64,000 nt of DNA from Nostoc sp. C052 (GTDB lineage Bacteria > Cyanobacteriota > Cyanobacteriia > Cyanobacteriales > Nostocaceae): contig NZ_CP040272.1 in NCBI RefSeq assembly GCF_013393905.1, forward strand, positions 2,852,001-2,916,000, read 5' to 3'. A program made the position numbers and the translations under genes. Positions 8,913 through 17,358 of this stretch are shown here, piece by piece. The number at the start of each line of letters is the position of its first letter. The stretch's first letter is position 1. The notes under the pieces were generated by a model. The model made no database searches. It was given only the letters and a program-made list of their open reading frames with translations, and was not told the origin of the DNA.

Positions 8913-9118
8913 ACTCTTCTCTTGATAAAATATCTGCACTTTACTCAGTATTCCCCTATTGATATGTTGTCTAACAATTCAGCTAATACTAATGTGAGTT
9001 CTATTCTGTCTAATAGCGATCGCTTTTTTTAACTAACCGCCAAGACGCCAAGGAAGAAAAGCAAGCGATCGCTCAAATTCATCTCACTGATACCATTTCA
9101 CTAAAAAATGATACACAT

Positions 9119-9230
9119 GCAATACGATTCGGTTAAAGGGGAAAGGGTAAAGGGGAATAAAAAACCTTTAACCCTTACCCTTTTCCCAAACCTTATTCTG
9201 AGTTCAAAATGCTTATCCGAACCGTATTGG
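9119..9230. mobile_element. Short MITE-like element with 8-bp direct repeats
   Basis: About 112 bp. The ends are inverted: caatacgattcgg on the left, and ccgaaccgtattg on the right, which reads caatacggttcgg on the other strand. The direct repeat atacacat flanks the element at 9111-9118 and 9231-9238 (nine bases, gatacacat, if one g is counted). The middle is a purine/pyrimidine hairpin (aaaggggaaagggtaaagg against ccttta...accctttt). No coding capacity of its own. An element with related ends (caatacggtt / aactgtattg) lies at 37923-38027. Confidence 0.75.
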
Positions 9231-9511
9231 ATACACATAGGGAAGCAGAGGAAGTGATTTGTATCAATAATTTCGTGAAATGGTATGAGATACAGTTACA
9301 ATATGCTGATAAAGATACGAAAACTGTCATACAAGTTATTATGCTAGTTGAACCACCATCTGAAGAAGACGAAACTACCTATCTTCTGAAATCAGAAACT
9401 AACAAAAAACATCTACTCAAAGCTTTAGAGAATGTAGAGAAAGGTAACTTAATTTTTGTTAATTTAGATGAATATGAAAAAATTGTCTTTGAACCACACA
9501 CAAACTTATAA
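9209..9511 (+). CDS. Small hypothetical protein, possibly antitoxin-like
   Basis: 100 residues. The C-terminal half (KKHLLKALENVEKGNLIFVN then LDEYEKIVFE) resembles the end of small type II antitoxins that read LL-AIE-IK-G with VDLDE, but I cannot name a family and no toxin gene follows. The ATG and first seven codons are encoded by the right end of the MITE, so either the insertion created this start or the true start is downstream (GTG at about 9254). No Shine-Dalgarno is visible. It may be a gene fused to or broken by the insertion. Confidence 0.45.
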   Translation: MLIRTVLDTHREAEEVICINNFVKWYEIQLQYADKDTKTVIQVIMLVEPPSEEDETTYLLKSETNKKHLLKALENVEKGNLIFVNLDEYEKIVFEPHTNL

Positions 9512-9672
9512 AATTGAATAATATTGATAATTTTGACTTTTAAATATTATTAACAATAAAGTTTATTGATGCTGGGATATTATTTTATTTAAGGCGATCG
9601 CTCTTTTTTAACTAAAGTATGTTTGCTAAAATCGATAACTAAAACTGATATTTCCTCTTCAGAACTTATACC

Positions 9673-9712
9673 AATTCGTAATTACGAATTACGAATTACG
9701 AATTACGAATTA
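9673..9712. repeat. Tandem heptamer repeat
   Basis: About five copies of the heptamer attacga in a row, opened by the complementary aattcgta so that the array can fold back. This is the short tandemly repeated type common between Nostoc genes. It lies 16 bases beyond the 3' end of pyrE. Confidence 0.85.
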
Positions 9713-9728
9713 ATACAAGTCCCCTTAT

Positions 9729-10352
9729 TTATGAATTCGCAAGTTGTCGGTAGCGTTCCTGAACTTCCTGAATCGAAAATAAAGTTTCAAACTTCAACCC
9801 AGCTGACTGATACAACTCGCCTCCCCCTTGCTCTCTGTCTACTAGTGAAATTACTTGATTTACGGTATAACCTGCATCCTTAAGACGCTCAACCGCTTTC
9901 AGAGCAGATTGCCCAGTTGTCACCACATCTTCCAAAACTACTACTTTTGCACCTTCTGGTAAACTAGGGCCTTCTATATAAGCTCTCGTCCCGTAACCCT
10001 TGGCTTCCTTGCGAATAATCAGTGCTGGTATCGGTCGGTTTTCATAAACCGAAACTATACTCACTGCTGTCACAATTGGATCAGCCCCCATTGTTAAACC
10101 ACCTACAGCCTGTGTATCTACAGGTAATAAAGGAAACAGCAAGCGTCCAACTGCCAAAGCGCCTTGAGGATGGAGTGTTACCTGTGTTTTGTTGACGTAA
10201 TAAGAACTACGCAGCCCAGAAGAGAGGAGAAAATCACCCTCTTGATAAGCAAGTTGACAAAATAAATCTAGTAGCTTGTGGCGCAAAATAGTCAAATCAG
10301 GAGTGGTTGCCCAAATATCTGAGTGGGTAAGAGTTTCAGTAGGATACGTCAT
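9729..10352 (-). CDS. pyrE: Orotate phosphoribosyltransferase
   Basis: 207 residues. Converts orotate and PRPP to orotidine 5'-monophosphate in pyrimidine synthesis, in the cytosol. The PRPP-binding motif VVVLEDVVTTGQSALKAVE is at about residues 125-143, and the orotate/PRPP contacts RKEAKGYGTRAYIEG and GADPIVTAVS are present. Length and order are normal. The ATG has no obvious Shine-Dalgarno. It stands alone, divergent from the secreted-protein gene to the right. Confidence 0.95.
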   Translation of the reverse strand: MTYPTETLTHSDIWATTPDLTILRHKLLDLFCQLAYQEGDFLLSSGLRSSYYVNKTQVTLHPQGALAVGRLLFPLLPVDTQAVGGLTMGADPIVTAVSIVSVYENRPIPALIIRKEAKGYGTRAYIEGPSLPEGAKVVVLEDVVTTGQSALKAVERLKDAGYTVNQVISLVDREQGGGELYQSAGLKFETLFSIQEVQERYRQLANS

Positions 10353-10452
10353 TACAAAACATTAAAAATTGTGCTACACCAAAGGTTGAACTTATCAGAG
10401 TTCTGAACTTAAGCATAAATTAAGATTGCCCAAAAATTGAGGAGTCAGAAAC

Positions 10453-10887
10453 GTGGGTATAAAATTCAAAACCTTTGGTGGTTTATTAGTGCTGCTTGCT
10501 GCTGGTATTGCTTTTCCCTCTGTTGCATCTGCCCAAACGGCAACACCCAATTATGAAACGACGAGTGATGTCTTTGAACGAGCTTATTTTAGTCACGATC
10601 GCAATTTCTACGAAAATGGCAGCCTCAAACGTCAGCTAGACTCATTACTCGGATCTGGTTCCAGTTTCGGTGGTTCCTTCCCAGAAAATGAAATTGCTCA
10701 CGATGCTGAATTGGTTAACACTTTATATCATGATGTCCTGACTCAGCAAGTCGGCAACGATCCTTATATTCGCACTCCTGATTTACCAAATCCTTATGAC
10801 ACATCCCTAATGATGTCTCCTCGTTTGAATAGCAACAAACTCAAACTAGGAACTGAATTCAGGTTTGAAACTTTACCATCTCGGTAA
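10453..10887 (+). CDS. Secreted hypothetical protein
   Basis: 144 residues with a clear Sec signal peptide: basic start MGIKFK, hydrophobic core GGLLVLLAAGIAF, and a signal peptidase I site at VASAQ-T (about residue 28). The mature part is short and polar, with no cysteine pair or known motif. It contains GSGSSFGGSFPENEIAHDAEL and ends FRFETLPSR. The start is GTG, supported by gagg 9-12 bases upstream. It is probably periplasmic or thylakoid-lumenal. I recognise it only as the sort of conserved protein seen in heterocystous cyanobacteria. Confidence 0.8.
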   Translation: MGIKFKTFGGLLVLLAAGIAFPSVASAQTATPNYETTSDVFERAYFSHDRNFYENGSLKRQLDSLLGSGSSFGGSFPENEIAHDAELVNTLYHDVLTQQVGNDPYIRTPDLPNPYDTSLMMSPRLNSNKLKLGTEFRFETLPSR

Positions 10888-11003
10888 GATTAGGGAGTGG
10901 GGAAGATGGGAAAATAATTACTAACCAACATTTCAGCAACGCTCACTACAAGTGCCCGTGCCCAATGCCCCATACCCTCTATTACTAATTTTCGATGATT
11001 CAG

Positions 11004-11076
11004 TGCGCCCTGCTGGAATCGAACCAGCCTTAAGGCGAATTATGAGTTCGCTGCCTCCCCAATCGGCCAAAGGCGC
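11004..11076 (-). tRNA. tRNA with CAU anticodon (Met or Ile2)
   Basis: A 73-base cloverleaf on the minus strand. Acceptor gcgcctt pairs with agggcgc plus discriminator A, the D arm is gcc/ggc, and the anticodon stem gcgaa/ttcgc holds loop ctcataa with anticodon CAT. The T arm is gctgg-ttcgatt-ccagc. CCA is not encoded. CAU can be elongator tRNA-Met or tRNA-Ile2, whose C34 is changed to lysidine by TilS; the loop sequence alone does not decide. It is not the initiator type, because the acceptor starts with a full G-C pair and the anticodon stem lacks three G-C pairs. Confidence 0.93.
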
Positions 11077-11376
11077 ATGTTTTGCTGGGTTTCGGGTTGC
11101 TATGAGTAAATTGCTTTAACTCTTAGGTCAACTTTATTTGCTAATTAATTTTAGAGTGAGGAAAATATCTCACACACTGAGTTTAGCCAATTCCATAATT
11201 ATATCACAAATTTCTTGTTTGTGAAGAGTGGACAATAATTTCCCAGCTTTTTATACTACATAATTTGATCATAGATATAGTGCAAACTAATATTGATTAA
11301 GTTCCTTTAAGGATTGAGGTCAAAAGCTTCACTATTCTTAAATAGACCAGCATTCTATTGTGATAGCTTGTCAGCG

Positions 11377-12078
11377 ATGAAAATAAATTCTACTGTACTT
11401 CTTACTTTGATTTTGCTAATTCTGATGATGGGAGCCGGCTCTGTGAGCGCGTTTTTGGGCTTTGAACTAGGGAGTTCAGCACTTAAAGGCGTTACTACAC
11501 CAGATGGGCGTCCCACAACCAAATTTGCCAGTAATAAGGCAAATAGCTCTCAACAAGGGGGGCTAGTGCTATTAAAAGAGGAAGAGATTCTGAAAATTGT
11601 CAAGGCACGAGTTGAGGGTAAGACCAAGGCGGCTAAATCTGAAAAGCTAGAGGAAGATGATGAAGAAACCAATAGCAGCAAGCAGAAGCCAGAGGAAAAA
11701 CCCCCAGAAGTGGTTGAAGAAAAGCCCCTACCAGGTTTTCCGGTTACTGCCCAAAGTCAGGGTGTAACCATGATTGTGCAATCTGCTCACTACTCTGGTG
11801 GTGATTTGCTACTAAAAGTGAAAATGCAGAACAAAGGTAAGGATTCTGTGCGCTTCCTGTATAGTTTTTTAGATGTTACCGATGACAAAGGACGAACTCT
11901 AAGTGCAAGTACAGAGGGCTTACCAACAGAATTGCCTGTAAATGGGCCAGCATTTTCAGGTACAGTGAGCATTCCCACAGCTTTACTTGATGATGTCAAG
12001 AAAATATCACTTGCTCTTACCGATTATCCTGCTCAACAATTGAAGCTAGAGGCATCGAATATTCCGGTAGGAAGGTAG
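11377..12078 (+). CDS. Membrane-anchored hypothetical protein
   Basis: 233 residues from the internal ATG (MKINSTVLLTLILLILMMGA), which I prefer because the hydrophobic segment then sits at the N-terminus as a signal anchor; an upstream start would add 21 residues. Residues about 75-125 are a charged Lys/Glu linker (KLEEDDEETNSSKQKPEEKP). A beta-rich domain of about 100 residues follows, with GVTMIVQSAHYSGGDLLLKV and FLYSFLDVTDDKGR, reminiscent of small extracellular immunoglobulin-like folds of the DUF4352 sort. It is probably periplasmic and tethered. No function known to me. Confidence 0.75.
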   Translation: MKINSTVLLTLILLILMMGAGSVSAFLGFELGSSALKGVTTPDGRPTTKFASNKANSSQQGGLVLLKEEEILKIVKARVEGKTKAAKSEKLEEDDEETNSSKQKPEEKPPEVVEEKPLPGFPVTAQSQGVTMIVQSAHYSGGDLLLKVKMQNKGKDSVRFLYSFLDVTDDKGRTLSASTEGLPTELPVNGPAFSGTVSIPTALLDDVKKISLALTDYPAQQLKLEASNIPVGR

Positions 12079-12092
12079 ATTGGGCAACTGGA

Positions 12093-12120
12093 GATTTTAG
12101 ATTTTAGATTTTAGATTTTA
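12093..12120. repeat. Tandem heptamer gatttta, four copies
   Basis: Four exact head-to-tail copies of gatttta just after the preceding stop. A second heptamer run (atccaaa, about four copies, 12174-12202) lies in the same spacer and ends just before the start of the CorC/HlyC-type gene. Confidence 0.9.
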
Positions 12121-12203
12121 AATTGGGGACTTGGTACTAAGCAATTTACCTAGATACCCAAAACTAAATCCAACATCCAAAATCCAAAATCCAAAATCCA
12201 AGA

Positions 12204-13598
12204 ATGGGGGACGTGAGTTTTACACGAGCTTTGGCAGTGAGTGGTTTTCCTAATTTAATTTGGACAGACGTGGCGCTGCGGTTGTTATCAGTGCTACTAC
12301 TGATTGCCATAAATGCCTTTTTTGTGACGGCGGAATTTTCGATGGTCAGCGTGCGGCGATCGCGTATTCACCAGTTAGTTAAGGCTGGGGATATTCCTGC
12401 GATCGCAGTAGAAATGCTACAACGCAGTATTGACCGACTGTTATCTACCACTCAGTTAGGTATTACCCTCTCTAGTTTGGCGCTGGGATGGATTGGCGAA
12501 AGTACGATTGTTGTCCTGGTGAATGCCTGGTTGAGATCCTGGCCTTTACCAGTTAGCATGACTATCTTCCTGGCACATTCCCTATCAATTCCTATCGCCT
12601 TTTTCTTAATTGCCTATTTGCAAATTGTGATCGGCGAACTATGCCCCAAATCCTTAGCCATGTTGTACTCAGAGCAGCTAGCGAGGTTTTTGGGCCCCTC
12701 AGTAAAAGCGATCGTGCGTTTTTTTGGCCCCTTCATCTGGATTCTTAACCAATCAACTCGTTTTTTATTGCGGATTTTTGGCATCCAATACACAGGTCAA
12801 GGCTGGCGACCGCCTGTAACTCCCGAAGAATTGCAACTAATTATCTCTACAGAATGGGGTTCTACTGGGTTACAGCGTGCAGAACGAGAATTGCTCAATA
12901 ATGTTTTTGAGTTTGGCGATGTCATGGCCCAAGATGTGATGATCCCCCGCACCAGTATTATCACCCTGCCAAAAGATGCAACCTTCCAAATATTACTCAG
13001 GGAAATGGCTTCTACTGGTTACTCTCGCTACCCAGTGATTGGCGAATCTTTGGATGATGTTCGCGGCATTGTTTATTTTAAAGATTTGGCACAACCTTTA
13101 GCCGTAGGAAAACTCAGTTTAGAGACACAGATTCAACCTTGGATGCGTCCCGCCCGGTTTGTTCCAGAACACACGCCCTTAAGTGAACTTCTGCCCATGA
13201 TGCAGCAAGAGAAACCCGCTATGGTCATGGTAGTGAATGAATTTGGCGGTACTGTGGGACTAGTGACAATCAAAGATGTCATTGCCGAAATCATTGGCGA
13301 CGCAAGCGAACCTGAAAACAGCGACGAATTATTGATTCAGATGTTAGATGAGCAGAAATTTTTGGTGCAGGCACAAATCAACCTCGAAGACCTCAACGAA
13401 GTTTTGCATCTCAATTTGCCCCTGACTAGAGAATACCAAACACTAGGGGGCTTTTTGCTGTACGAGTTACAGAAAATTCCGGCTATTGGCGAAATATTCT
13501 GTTATCAAAATCTCGAATTCACTGTGATATCAATTGTTGGGCCACGCCTACATCAAATTCAACTGCGACGATTACAAGAATTAGGAGTTGAGAGTTAG
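12204..13598 (+). CDS. CorC/HlyC-type CNNM/CBS membrane protein
   Basis: 464 residues. The CNNM (DUF21) domain (about 20-215) has four hydrophobic segments and the family start AINAFFVTAEFSMVSVRRSR. A CBS pair follows (about 235-365, DVMIPRTSI, YSRYPVIGESLDDVRGIVY, NEFGGTVGLVTIKDVIAEI), then a C-terminal CorC/HlyC domain (about 375-460, TLGGFLLYELQKIPAIGE). The family is called hemolysin-like, but characterised members move or regulate Mg2+/Co2+ in the inner membrane. The ATG follows a gggggac-like stretch inside heptamer repeats. A convergent hairpin ends the gene against queC. Confidence 0.92.
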   Translation: MGDVSFTRALAVSGFPNLIWTDVALRLLSVLLLIAINAFFVTAEFSMVSVRRSRIHQLVKAGDIPAIAVEMLQRSIDRLLSTTQLGITLSSLALGWIGESTIVVLVNAWLRSWPLPVSMTIFLAHSLSIPIAFFLIAYLQIVIGELCPKSLAMLYSEQLARFLGPSVKAIVRFFGPFIWILNQSTRFLLRIFGIQYTGQGWRPPVTPEELQLIISTEWGSTGLQRAERELLNNVFEFGDVMAQDVMIPRTSIITLPKDATFQILLREMASTGYSRYPVIGESLDDVRGIVYFKDLAQPLAVGKLSLETQIQPWMRPARFVPEHTPLSELLPMMQQEKPAMVMVVNEFGGTVGLVTIKDVIAEIIGDASEPENSDELLIQMLDEQKFLVQAQINLEDLNEVLHLNLPLTREYQTLGGFLLYELQKIPAIGEIFCYQNLEFTVISIVGPRLHQIQLRRLQELGVES

Positions 13599-13624
13599 GA
13601 GTTATGAATTTTAACTCCTAACTC
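13592..13624. terminator. Bidirectional hairpin between two convergent genes
   Basis: Perfect 13-bp stem gagttaggagtta / taactcctaactc with a 7-base loop. It begins inside the last codons of the CorC/HlyC-type gene and ends 8 bases before the end of queC. It is built from the heptamer-like text common in these spacers. It could stop transcription in either direction. Confidence 0.6.
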
Positions 13625-13632
13625 CTCAATCT

Positions 13633-14310
13633 TCAAGAAGCATACGTCAGTGGATCAATAAGTCCTAATTCGGCAAAAGCTGCTAGCCGCAAGCGACAAG
13701 AATCACATACACCACAGGCGACATCTCCAGCAGCATAGCAAGACCAAGTTAACTCCCAAGGAACTCCCAGTTGGTTCCCCAGTTGGATGATTTCGGTTTT
13801 TTTTAGGTTGATTAGGGGTGCGACAATCTTAATTGGTTGCCCCTCACGCCCTTGTTTGGTTCCCAGACGAAAAACTTCTTGCATTGCTTCGATATAGTCG
13901 GGGCGACAATCAGGATATCCTGAATAATCGAGGGCATTAACGCCGATATAGACACGCTCTGCTGCGATCGCTTCGGCGTAACCAAGAGCAAAGCTTAAAA
14001 AGATGGTATTACGAGCCGGAACGTATGTAACAGGAATATTTTGAGACATTTCATCCAGCGATCGCTCCTGGGGTAAATCAATGGTGTCATCGGTAAGTGC
14101 CGAACCACCCCATTGTCGTAAGTCAAAATTAACAACTTGATGTTTTGCGATCGCAGCTTTTTGAGCAACAGCAAGAGCTGACTTTAACTCTTGTCGGTGT
14201 CGCTGCTGGTAATCAAAGGAGATAGCATGACATTCACAGCCATCAGCCTGAGCTTTATACAAAATTGTGGAAGAGTCCAATCCCCCAGATAACAGAATTA
14301 CAGCTTTCAT
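13633..14310 (-). CDS. queC: 7-cyano-7-deazaguanine synthase
   Basis: 225 residues. Converts 7-carboxy-7-deazaguanine to preQ0 with ATP and ammonia, on the way to queuosine. The PP-loop LLSGGLDSSTILYKA is at residues 6-20. The zinc site is visible in CYAAGDVACGVCDSCRLR near the C-terminus, and the family blocks VPARNTIFLSFALGYAE and NALDYSGYPDCRPDYIEAM are present. Length is normal. No preQ1 riboswitch is evident upstream. Confidence 0.96.
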   Translation of the reverse strand: MKAVILLSGGLDSSTILYKAQADGCECHAISFDYQQRHRQELKSALAVAQKAAIAKHQVVNFDLRQWGGSALTDDTIDLPQERSLDEMSQNIPVTYVPARNTIFLSFALGYAEAIAAERVYIGVNALDYSGYPDCRPDYIEAMQEVFRLGTKQGREGQPIKIVAPLINLKKTEIIQLGNQLGVPWELTWSCYAAGDVACGVCDSCRLRLAAFAELGLIDPLTYAS

Positions 14311-14346
14311 CTCAGTTGCAAATTTTGGATTTCAAATCGCCAATTG

Positions 14347-14517
14347 AAGAAGAATTCAGAAGCCCGAATTCAGGAGTCAGAATCACTCTCGTGGGAGATT
14401 CAGACCCGCCACTCGATTGTTGCACCACTAAATTTATGATTTAGTGGGGGTCTTAAACCCATTTATTCATCCGCCAGTCGTACAGAATTAATTCTGACTC
14501 CTGACTCCTGAATTCTG
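14347..14517 (-). repeat. Dispersed repeat, about 170 bp, copy A
   Basis: On the minus strand it runs from cagaattcaggagtcaggag to gaattcttc. The core is ggatgaataaatgggttta followed by a hairpin around the word actaaat. The same order and ends occur in plus orientation at 39768-39960. The ends are inverted (gaattcaggag). No coding capacity. A MITE or REP-type family is likely. The rest of the 500-base spacer after queC shows no gene. Confidence 0.7.
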
Positions 14518-14826
14518 ATTGATCAAACCTTAACAAAATGCCAGAAAGCAATGCCAAGAACAATTTACACTTAGGTCTTACCGAATTTTTTACAGTTAAT
14601 CAAAAGACATATTTTTTTGGAGAAAGTGCAAAATCCCAAACAAACCCGAAATATCTATACAAAAGATATTTGGATTACGGGAACCGATCACAAACTTTGA
14701 AATTCTTCATAAACATAGGCTCTATGTTACCATCTGGATGGTTTTAGACGGATCGTAACTGGCTTTCGAGTATAAACGCCAACGGCCGTAGCGTCTCTAA
14801 ATTTGGTGGTTGAGGAGAGAATAATA

Positions 14827-15909
14827 GTGCAAGATAGCATGTCAGTGGCAGAAACGAATCCATACACACAGCGAAACCAGCCACGACCAATCCGCATAGG
14901 CGTGATTGGAGTGGGTAACATGGGACAACACCACGCTCGCGTGCTGAGTTCAATGAAAGATGTTGAACTAGTCGGAGTGGCAGATATTAACGTCGAGCGA
15001 GGATTAGAAACTGCCAGCAAGTATAAGGTGCGTTTTTTTGAAGATTACTGTGACCTGCTACCCCTTGTGGAAGCAGTTTGTGTAGCTGTTCCCACCCGTC
15101 TGCACTATGCTGTGGGCATCAACTGTCTGTTAGCGGGAATTCATGTTTTGATTGAAAAACCGATCGCAGCCAGTATTTCAGAGGCAGAGTCTTTAGTCAA
15201 TGCTGCGGCTGAGTCTCAGTGTATCCTGCAAGTGGGTCATATTGAGCGTTTCAACCCAGCTTTTAAAGAATTGAGCCAAGTACTGAAAACAGAGGAATTG
15301 CTGGCGCTAGAAGCCCACAGAATGAGTCCTTACTCAGATCGGGCAAATGATGTTTCGGTTGTGCTGGATTTAATGATCCATGACATCGACCTACTTCTGG
15401 AATTAGCTGCTTCCCCAGTCACAAAATTGACTGCTAGCGGTACTCGCTCCCTAGACTCTGGTTATTTAGATTACGTAACCGCCACCTTGGGGTTTGCCAA
15501 TGGTATTGTTGCTACTCTGACTGCCAGTAAAGTCACCCACCGAAAAATTCGCCGGATTGTCGCCCATTGCAAAAATTCATTTACCGAGGCAGATTTCCTC
15601 AAGAATGAAATTTTGATTCATCGACAAACCACTGCCAATTCTCTCACCGACCACCGACAAGTACTTTACAGGCAAGATGGTGTAATTGAAAAAGTCTACA
15701 CCAGCAATATTCAACCTTTGAGTGCAGAATTAGAGCATTTTGTCAACTGCGTACATGGTGGCAATCAGCCTTCAGTAGGCGGTGAACAAGCTCTCAAAGC
15801 ACTGAGACTGGCAAGTTTGATTGAGCAGATGGCGCTGGAAGATCGAGTTTGGAATCCCTTAGACTGGCAATCGGAACCAAGAGTACAATCATTGACCCCG
15901 ACAGCCTAA
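14827..15909 (+). CDS. Gfo/Idh/MocA family oxidoreductase
   Basis: 360 residues. N-terminal Rossmann fold with GVIGVGNMGQHHARVL (about 23-38), the EKPIAAS motif of the family, and a C-terminal alpha/beta domain with the usual DLMIHDIDLLLEL (the His-Asp catalytic region). Such enzymes act on sugars or cyclitols with NAD(P). The substrate cannot be told, but close relatives in cyanobacteria are annotated only as oxidoreductases. I chose the GTG start because gaggag lies 9 bases ahead; TTG 24 bases upstream and ATG 12 bases downstream are alternatives. Confidence 0.88.
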   Translation: MQDSMSVAETNPYTQRNQPRPIRIGVIGVGNMGQHHARVLSSMKDVELVGVADINVERGLETASKYKVRFFEDYCDLLPLVEAVCVAVPTRLHYAVGINCLLAGIHVLIEKPIAASISEAESLVNAAAESQCILQVGHIERFNPAFKELSQVLKTEELLALEAHRMSPYSDRANDVSVVLDLMIHDIDLLLELAASPVTKLTASGTRSLDSGYLDYVTATLGFANGIVATLTASKVTHRKIRRIVAHCKNSFTEADFLKNEILIHRQTTANSLTDHRQVLYRQDGVIEKVYTSNIQPLSAELEHFVNCVHGGNQPSVGGEQALKALRLASLIEQMALEDRVWNPLDWQSEPRVQSLTPTA

Positions 15910-16036
15910 AAGAAGAGGGCATGAGGGGGATGAGGCAGACAAGGTAAAATTTTCTCCCTTCTCTCCCCCCTACTTCCCCACAGCATCAATCTCAGAAGAA
16001 AACCCTAAAGTATGTTTTGAAATTAGCCATCAAATC

Positions 16037-16084
16037 TTTAGATCCTCCCTAGTCCTTCAAAAAAACGACTAAGGGGGATCTAAA
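16037..16084. repeat. Imperfect hairpin repeat
   Basis: Arms tttagatcctccctagtc and gactaagggggatctaaa pair with a few mismatches across a 12-base loop. The text resembles the tagatccccct repeats scattered through Nostoc genomes. It lies about 130 bases after the oxidoreductase. Confidence 0.6.
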
Positions 16085-16147
16085 AAATTGGAAAATAAAA
16101 CCTAGTGGTTCATGTCATTAATTAAATTGTGATAAATGAGGGTGAGC

Positions 16148-16180
16148 AGATCCCCGACTTCTTGAAGAAATCGGGGATCT
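16148..16180. repeat. Hairpin repeat agatccccga...tcggggatct
   Basis: 10-bp outer stem enclosing a smaller palindrome cttcttgaag. A more perfect copy of the same sequence follows fcl at 53027-53060, and a fragment (ttgaagaagtcg) lies near 56643, so this is a dispersed family. Confidence 0.8.
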
Positions 16181-16243
16181 CGCAGCCCCGCACAATTAAT
16201 GAAACAGATCCTTAACTTTTGCTTGTCTGAGTCTGTTTCCAAC

Positions 16244-16356
16244 TGGTTCCCAGCCTGGAGGCTGGGAAAGCATTCCCTGAGGCTCCGCCTCCTCTTTTTT
16301 GGCGAGAGGCAGAGCCTCTCATAATACGTTACCAGCCTCCAGGCTGGTAACGAGGC
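16244..16356. repeat. REP-like cluster of three palindromes
   Basis: Three adjacent hairpins: ggttcccagcctggaggctg, then gaggctccgcctcctc with gagaggcagagcctctc, then gttaccagcctccaggctgg. This arrangement is typical of cyanobacterial REP/BIME elements mobilised by Y1 (RAYT) transposases; none is encoded here. It sits in the roughly 590-base spacer ahead of the DedA gene, in which I see no gene. Confidence 0.8.
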
Positions 16357-16495
16357 TACAGAAGTATTTGGGCTTTTCTTAGTGCCATTGGGCCAAGCTA
16401 ACTTGACTCTAACAATCCAGAACAATTACCTTTTAAAAAAGCTAAGGCGGAATCTTAGTAACAGAACTAGTACAGCAATTTCAGGAATTGACTTA

Positions 16496-17119
16496 ATGCT
16501 TGAATGGATAACTAATACTATCAACTATTTTGGCCATTGGGGAATTGCCCTACTAATGTTCTTAGAGAATCTTTTTCCCCCTATTCCTTCAGAATTGATC
16601 ATGCCACTAGCTGGATTTACAGCAAGTCCATATCAACCAGGAGGCCCAAAGCTGAATATCATTGGTGTGTTTTTTGCAGGACTTTTGGGTTCTGTATTGG
16701 GCGCACTTATTTGGTACTATCCAGGTAAGTTTTTGGGCGAAACCCGTTTGAAAGCTTGGGCTGATAAATATGGCAAATGGCTGGCTATATCCAGTAAAGA
16801 TATCACCAAGGCCAAAGTGTGGTTTGATCGACAAGGTAGAAAAGCAGTATTAATTGGTCGTCTTGTACCAGGAATCCGCACCTTGATTTCTGTTCCCGCA
16901 GGGATCAGCAATATGCCTTTGCTACCATTTTTGTTTTACACAACATTAGGTAGCGCGGCTTGGGTGGGTTTGCTAACATACTCAGGATACGCCTTGGGTA
17001 GTCAGTATGAACTTGTGGACAAGTATCTTGCTCCTGTATCCAAAATCGTACTTGGGGGTTTGGTTTTGGCATTTATTTTCTGGATATCCAAGCGCCAGTT
17101 AAGACGTACTAGAAGATGA
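16496..17119 (+). CDS. DedA family membrane protein
   Basis: 207 residues, four or five membrane segments. Family signatures: MFLENLFPPIPSELIMPLAG (re-entrant acidic/proline motif), GSVLGALIWYYPGKFLGE, and FDRQGRKAVLIGRLVPGIRT with the conserved arginines, then SVPAGISNMPLLPFL. DedA proteins of the VTT superfamily are linked to lipid-carrier flipping and membrane potential. The start MLEWITNTINYFGHWG fits the family. Upstream in-frame codons read through the REP-containing spacer and are not conserved. Confidence 0.9.
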   Translation: MLEWITNTINYFGHWGIALLMFLENLFPPIPSELIMPLAGFTASPYQPGGPKLNIIGVFFAGLLGSVLGALIWYYPGKFLGETRLKAWADKYGKWLAISSKDITKAKVWFDRQGRKAVLIGRLVPGIRTLISVPAGISNMPLLPFLFYTTLGSAAWVGLLTYSGYALGSQYELVDKYLAPVSKIVLGGLVLAFIFWISKRQLRRTRR

Positions 17120-17275
17120 AACACGGACGCTTTTGGTTTGAAAGCAGTGAAAGCAGGGGTTACATCTGGCCAAAATTCGCCTACACTATGCCAAATAATA
17201 CTAGATGTGCGTTGGCAGAGCTTACCGGAGATATGGCCGGAATTAATTTTTGGCGTATTTCTAGCTACACTTGAC

Positions 17276-17297
17276 GCAACCTAGAATTTCTGGTTGC
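17276..17297. promoter_or_regulatory. Small inverted repeat upstream of the ParM-like gene
   Basis: gcaacc, ten bases, ggttgc, located 62 bases before the ParM-like start and next to ttgacg. It could be an operator or part of the leader. There is no array of direct repeats such as a plasmid parC site. Weak evidence. Confidence 0.3.
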
Positions 17298-17358
17298 TCG
17301 CATTTTTGTAAGATGAGCATGACAACTTTTTACAGTTAAGTTTGAACTAGGAGCTTTC

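Noticed and set aside
9673..9712. CRISPR or origin iterons
   Set aside because: Uninterrupted heptamers without spacers; the usual Nostoc short tandem repeats.
14538..14747. 69-residue frame upstream of the oxidoreductase
   Set aside because: No conserved features, AT-rich leader-like sequence, no ribosome site.
17120..17358. Plasmid-type parC centromere
   Set aside because: Only one short inverted repeat is present; no set of direct repeats.
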